A stretch of DNA of 7,234 nucleotides. It comes from Oscillospiraceae bacterium (GTDB lineage: Bacteria > Bacillota > Clostridia > Oscillospirales > Oscillospiraceae). Below, one piece after another: positions 5,547-7,234 of this stretch (positions within the stretch are counted from its first letter, which is position 1; every line of letters starts with the position of its first letter). The notes under the pieces were generated by a model. It was not told the DNA's origin. It saw only the letters and a program-made list of their open reading frames with translations, and searched no databases. Position numbers and translations under genes: made by a program. The stretch is from the NCBI GenBank assembly GCA_016295615.1, contig JAEDKW010000055.1, positions 1 through 7,234 of the forward strand, written 5' to 3'.

Positions 5547-6272
5547 ATGCTTCAGCTGAAAAACATCACCTATACCGTCTCCACGCCTGAGGGCGAGCAG
5601 ACAATTCTGAATCATATTTCCGTTGATATCCCCGATCACAGGCTCGTTGTCTTCACCGGTCCCAACGGCGGCGGCAAAACGACGCTTGCCAAGGTCATTA
5701 TGGGTCTTGTCACCCCGACCAGCGGTCAGATCCTCTACGACGGACAGGACATCACCGGTCTCGGCATCACGGAGCGCGCCAGACTCGGCATCAGCTACGG
5801 ATTCCAGCAGCCGCCGCGTTTCAAGGGCATCACCGTGCGCAACCTTCTGACCATTGCCGCGGGCGACGAAAAGCTCTCCAAGGATAAGTGCTGCAAGTAT
5901 CTCACGCAGGTCGGTCTTTGCGCCAACGATTACCTTGACCGCGAGGTGGATACCAGTCTTTCCGGCGGCGAGGTCAAGCGCATTGAGATCGCGTCGCTTC
6001 TCGCCCGCCACTCCAAGCTCATGATCTTTGACGAGCCGGAAGCCGGTATCGATTTGTGGAGCTTTGCCCGTCTGACCGAGACCTTTGAGCATATCCACCG
6101 CCAGCACAGCGCGACGATGATCATCATCTCCCATCAGGAGCGCATCATCCGGCTTGCCGATGAGATCATCGTGGTCGGCGGCGGCGAGCTGAAGCATCGC
6201 GGCACAACGTCTGAGATCTTCCCGCTCATCATGGCGGACACGCTGGGCTCCTGCCCGGTGCTGAACAAATAA
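5547..6272 (+). CDS. sufC: SufC-like ABC ATPase of Fe-S cluster assembly
   Basis: SufC is a soluble ABC-type ATPase that binds SufB/SufD-type scaffolds and powers the rearrangement needed to build Fe-S clusters in the cytosol. The 241 residues hold a full nucleotide-binding domain: Walker A GPNGGGKTT (38-46), Q-loop around Gln87-Gln88 (YGFQQPPRFKGITVRNL), signature LSGGEVKR (138-145), Walker B LMIFDEP (158-164) and the switch histidine His196 (ISHQ). The LSGGE-KRIEIA context and the RFKG Q-loop segment fit SufC better than a transporter ATPase, and no permease gene is nearby. DEPEAGID replaces the DEIDSGLD seen in E. coli SufC, a mark of a distant branch. AAGGAGG stands 7 nt before the ATG. 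The sufB-like gene follows after 16 nt, which supports the assignment. Confidence 0.92.
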   Translation: MLQLKNITYTVSTPEGEQTILNHISVDIPDHRLVVFTGPNGGGKTTLAKVIMGLVTPTSGQILYDGQDITGLGITERARLGISYGFQQPPRFKGITVRNLLTIAAGDEKLSKDKCCKYLTQVGLCANDYLDREVDTSLSGGEVKRIEIASLLARHSKLMIFDEPEAGIDLWSFARLTETFEHIHRQHSATMIIISHQERIIRLADEIIVVGGGELKHRGTTSEIFPLIMADTLGSCPVLNK

Positions 6273-6288
6273 GGAGGGAGGGCGCAGC

Positions 6289-7212
6289 ATGATCACCGAG
6301 ATCGACCAGGCATTACTGGAAAAGATCGCCGACCTTACGGGCAAGCCCGTCGGCGCGTTCAACATCCGCAAGGACAGCGGCTGCGAGGCACGCCAGTCCA
6401 CGGAGCATATCGAGATCACCCCAAAGACCGACGGCAAGGAGGGCATCGACATCCGCGTCAAGGACGGCACCAGGGGCGAAACCTGCCATATTCCCGTCAT
6501 CATCAGCAAAACCGGCGTAACGGAGATGGTCTATAACGACTTTTATATCGGCGAGAACTGCGATGTTGACATTATCGCCGGCTGCGGCATCCACAACTCC
6601 GGCTGCAACGAAAGCCGCCATGACGGCGTACACACCTTCCATATCGGCAAAAACTCCCGCGTCCACTACGCCGAAAAGCATTACGGCGAGGGCGACGGCG
6701 AAGGAAAAAACATCATGAATCCGCAGACGATCGTCTATCTTGACGAGGGTGCGAGCATCCAGATGGAAACCGTTCAGATCCGCGGCATCGACTCCACCAG
6801 ACGCTATACGAAGCTGGTGTGCGGCAAGGACGCCGAGGCTGTCATCACCGAGCGTCTGCTCACCCACGGTCATCAGCACGCCGAATCCGACATGGTCATC
6901 GAGCTCAACGGCGAGGACTCCAGAGGGCGCGTCATCTCCCGCTCCGTTGCGCAGGACGAATCGAAGCAGGTCTTTCGTCCCGTTGTCATCGGCAACGACA
7001 GGTGCTTCGGTCACGTCCAGTGCGACTCGATCATCATGGGCAGCGCCAGGATCGAATCCGTTCCCGCCATCACCGCCAACTCCACCGAGGCGCAGCTCAT
7101 TCACGAGGCCGCCATCGGCAAGATCGCCGGCGACCAGCTGTTGAAGCTTCAATCGCTCGGTCTCACCGAGGAGGAAGCCGAGGATACGATCCTCAAGGGC
7201 TTTTTGGCATAA
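6289..7212 (+). CDS. sufB: Short SufB/SufD-family Fe-S scaffold
   Basis: A 307-residue SufB/SufD-family protein, partner of the SufC-like ATPase upstream, with which it should form a scaffold complex for Fe-S assembly. It is much shorter than E. coli SufB (about 495) or SufD (about 423) and keeps mainly the beta-helix core and C-terminal helices. The C-terminal family block is clear: HVQCDSIIMG (242-251), in which Cys245 aligns with the cluster-related cysteine of SufB, then AQLIHEAAIGKI (268-279) with Glu273, then a helical tail LTEEEAEDTILKGFL. Residues 98-134 form a Cys/His-rich stretch (C99, H102, C106, H111, H115, H118, H126, H131) that I do not expect in classical SufB. An AAGGAGG site overlaps the sufC stop codon (6271-6277). 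Because it keeps the SufB-like cysteine I call it sufB-like; 'SufBD protein' is the safer family name. Confidence 0.88.
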   Translation: MITEIDQALLEKIADLTGKPVGAFNIRKDSGCEARQSTEHIEITPKTDGKEGIDIRVKDGTRGETCHIPVIISKTGVTEMVYNDFYIGENCDVDIIAGCGIHNSGCNESRHDGVHTFHIGKNSRVHYAEKHYGEGDGEGKNIMNPQTIVYLDEGASIQMETVQIRGIDSTRRYTKLVCGKDAEAVITERLLTHGHQHAESDMVIELNGEDSRGRVISRSVAQDESKQVFRPVVIGNDRCFGHVQCDSIIMGSARIESVPAITANSTEAQLIHEAAIGKIAGDQLLKLQSLGLTEEEAEDTILKGFLA

Positions 7213-7234
7213 ACGCCGTTTTGACACACAACAT

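Noticed and set aside
5529..7227. Long antisense open frames opposite sufC and sufB (5529-6509 and 6313-7227)
   Set aside because: Both are shadows of strongly supported sense genes, with low-complexity composition and no motif.

Overview
The window reads as a stretch of chromosome from a GC-rich Firmicute, most likely a Clostridia/Oscillospirales-type anaerobe. The evidence is gene content and order: an Asp23/Gls24 protein followed by a FakA/YloV-type kinase, rsmD-coaD followed by a coiled-coil gene, strong AAGGAGG-type ribosome sites, and a two-gene SufC/SufB unit of the kind seen in strict anaerobes. No species call is justified. I see no tRNA, rRNA, CRISPR array, transposase or phage gene. 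Nearly all the sequence is ordinary, tightly packed coding DNA.

Layout. (1) Positions 9-2453, minus strand: a four-gene operon lysE-like > rsmD > coaD > coiled-coil protein. It starts at a good promoter (2425-2453), has a 10-nt gap and then 4-nt and 11-nt gene overlaps, and ends at a strong terminator (9-48) after a noncoding tail of about 200 nt. (2) Positions 2499-4642, plus strand: a divergent operon of an Asp23/Gls24 protein and a FakA-like DAK2 protein, with its own promoter (2499-2527). It ends at a bidirectional terminator (4607-4642) that also serves the convergent gene. (3) Positions 4734-5333, minus strand: a cysteine-rich ferritin-like di-iron protein. (4) Positions 5483-7212, plus strand: divergent from it, a sufC-like ATPase and a short sufB-like scaffold with a well-formed promoter. 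A small inverted repeat lies over the -10 box. The window ends 22 nt after the sufB-like stop.

How the genes relate. The left operon combines ribosome maturation (RsmD), coenzyme A synthesis (CoaD), a probable small-molecule exporter and a possible envelope or division-associated coiled-coil protein. The middle operon is the conserved yloU-yloV pair, tied to envelope function and fatty-acid phosphorylation. The right part has an iron theme: a putative di-iron protein diverges from a minimal Fe-S scaffold/ATPase pair across a shared 213-nt intergenic region.

The most interesting items are the compact SufC-SufB unit with a Cys/His-rich segment in its scaffold, the cysteine-rich ferritin-like neighbour with a candidate shared operator, and an apparent loss of a zinc-ligand cysteine in the FakA-like protein. 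None of these proves a new system.
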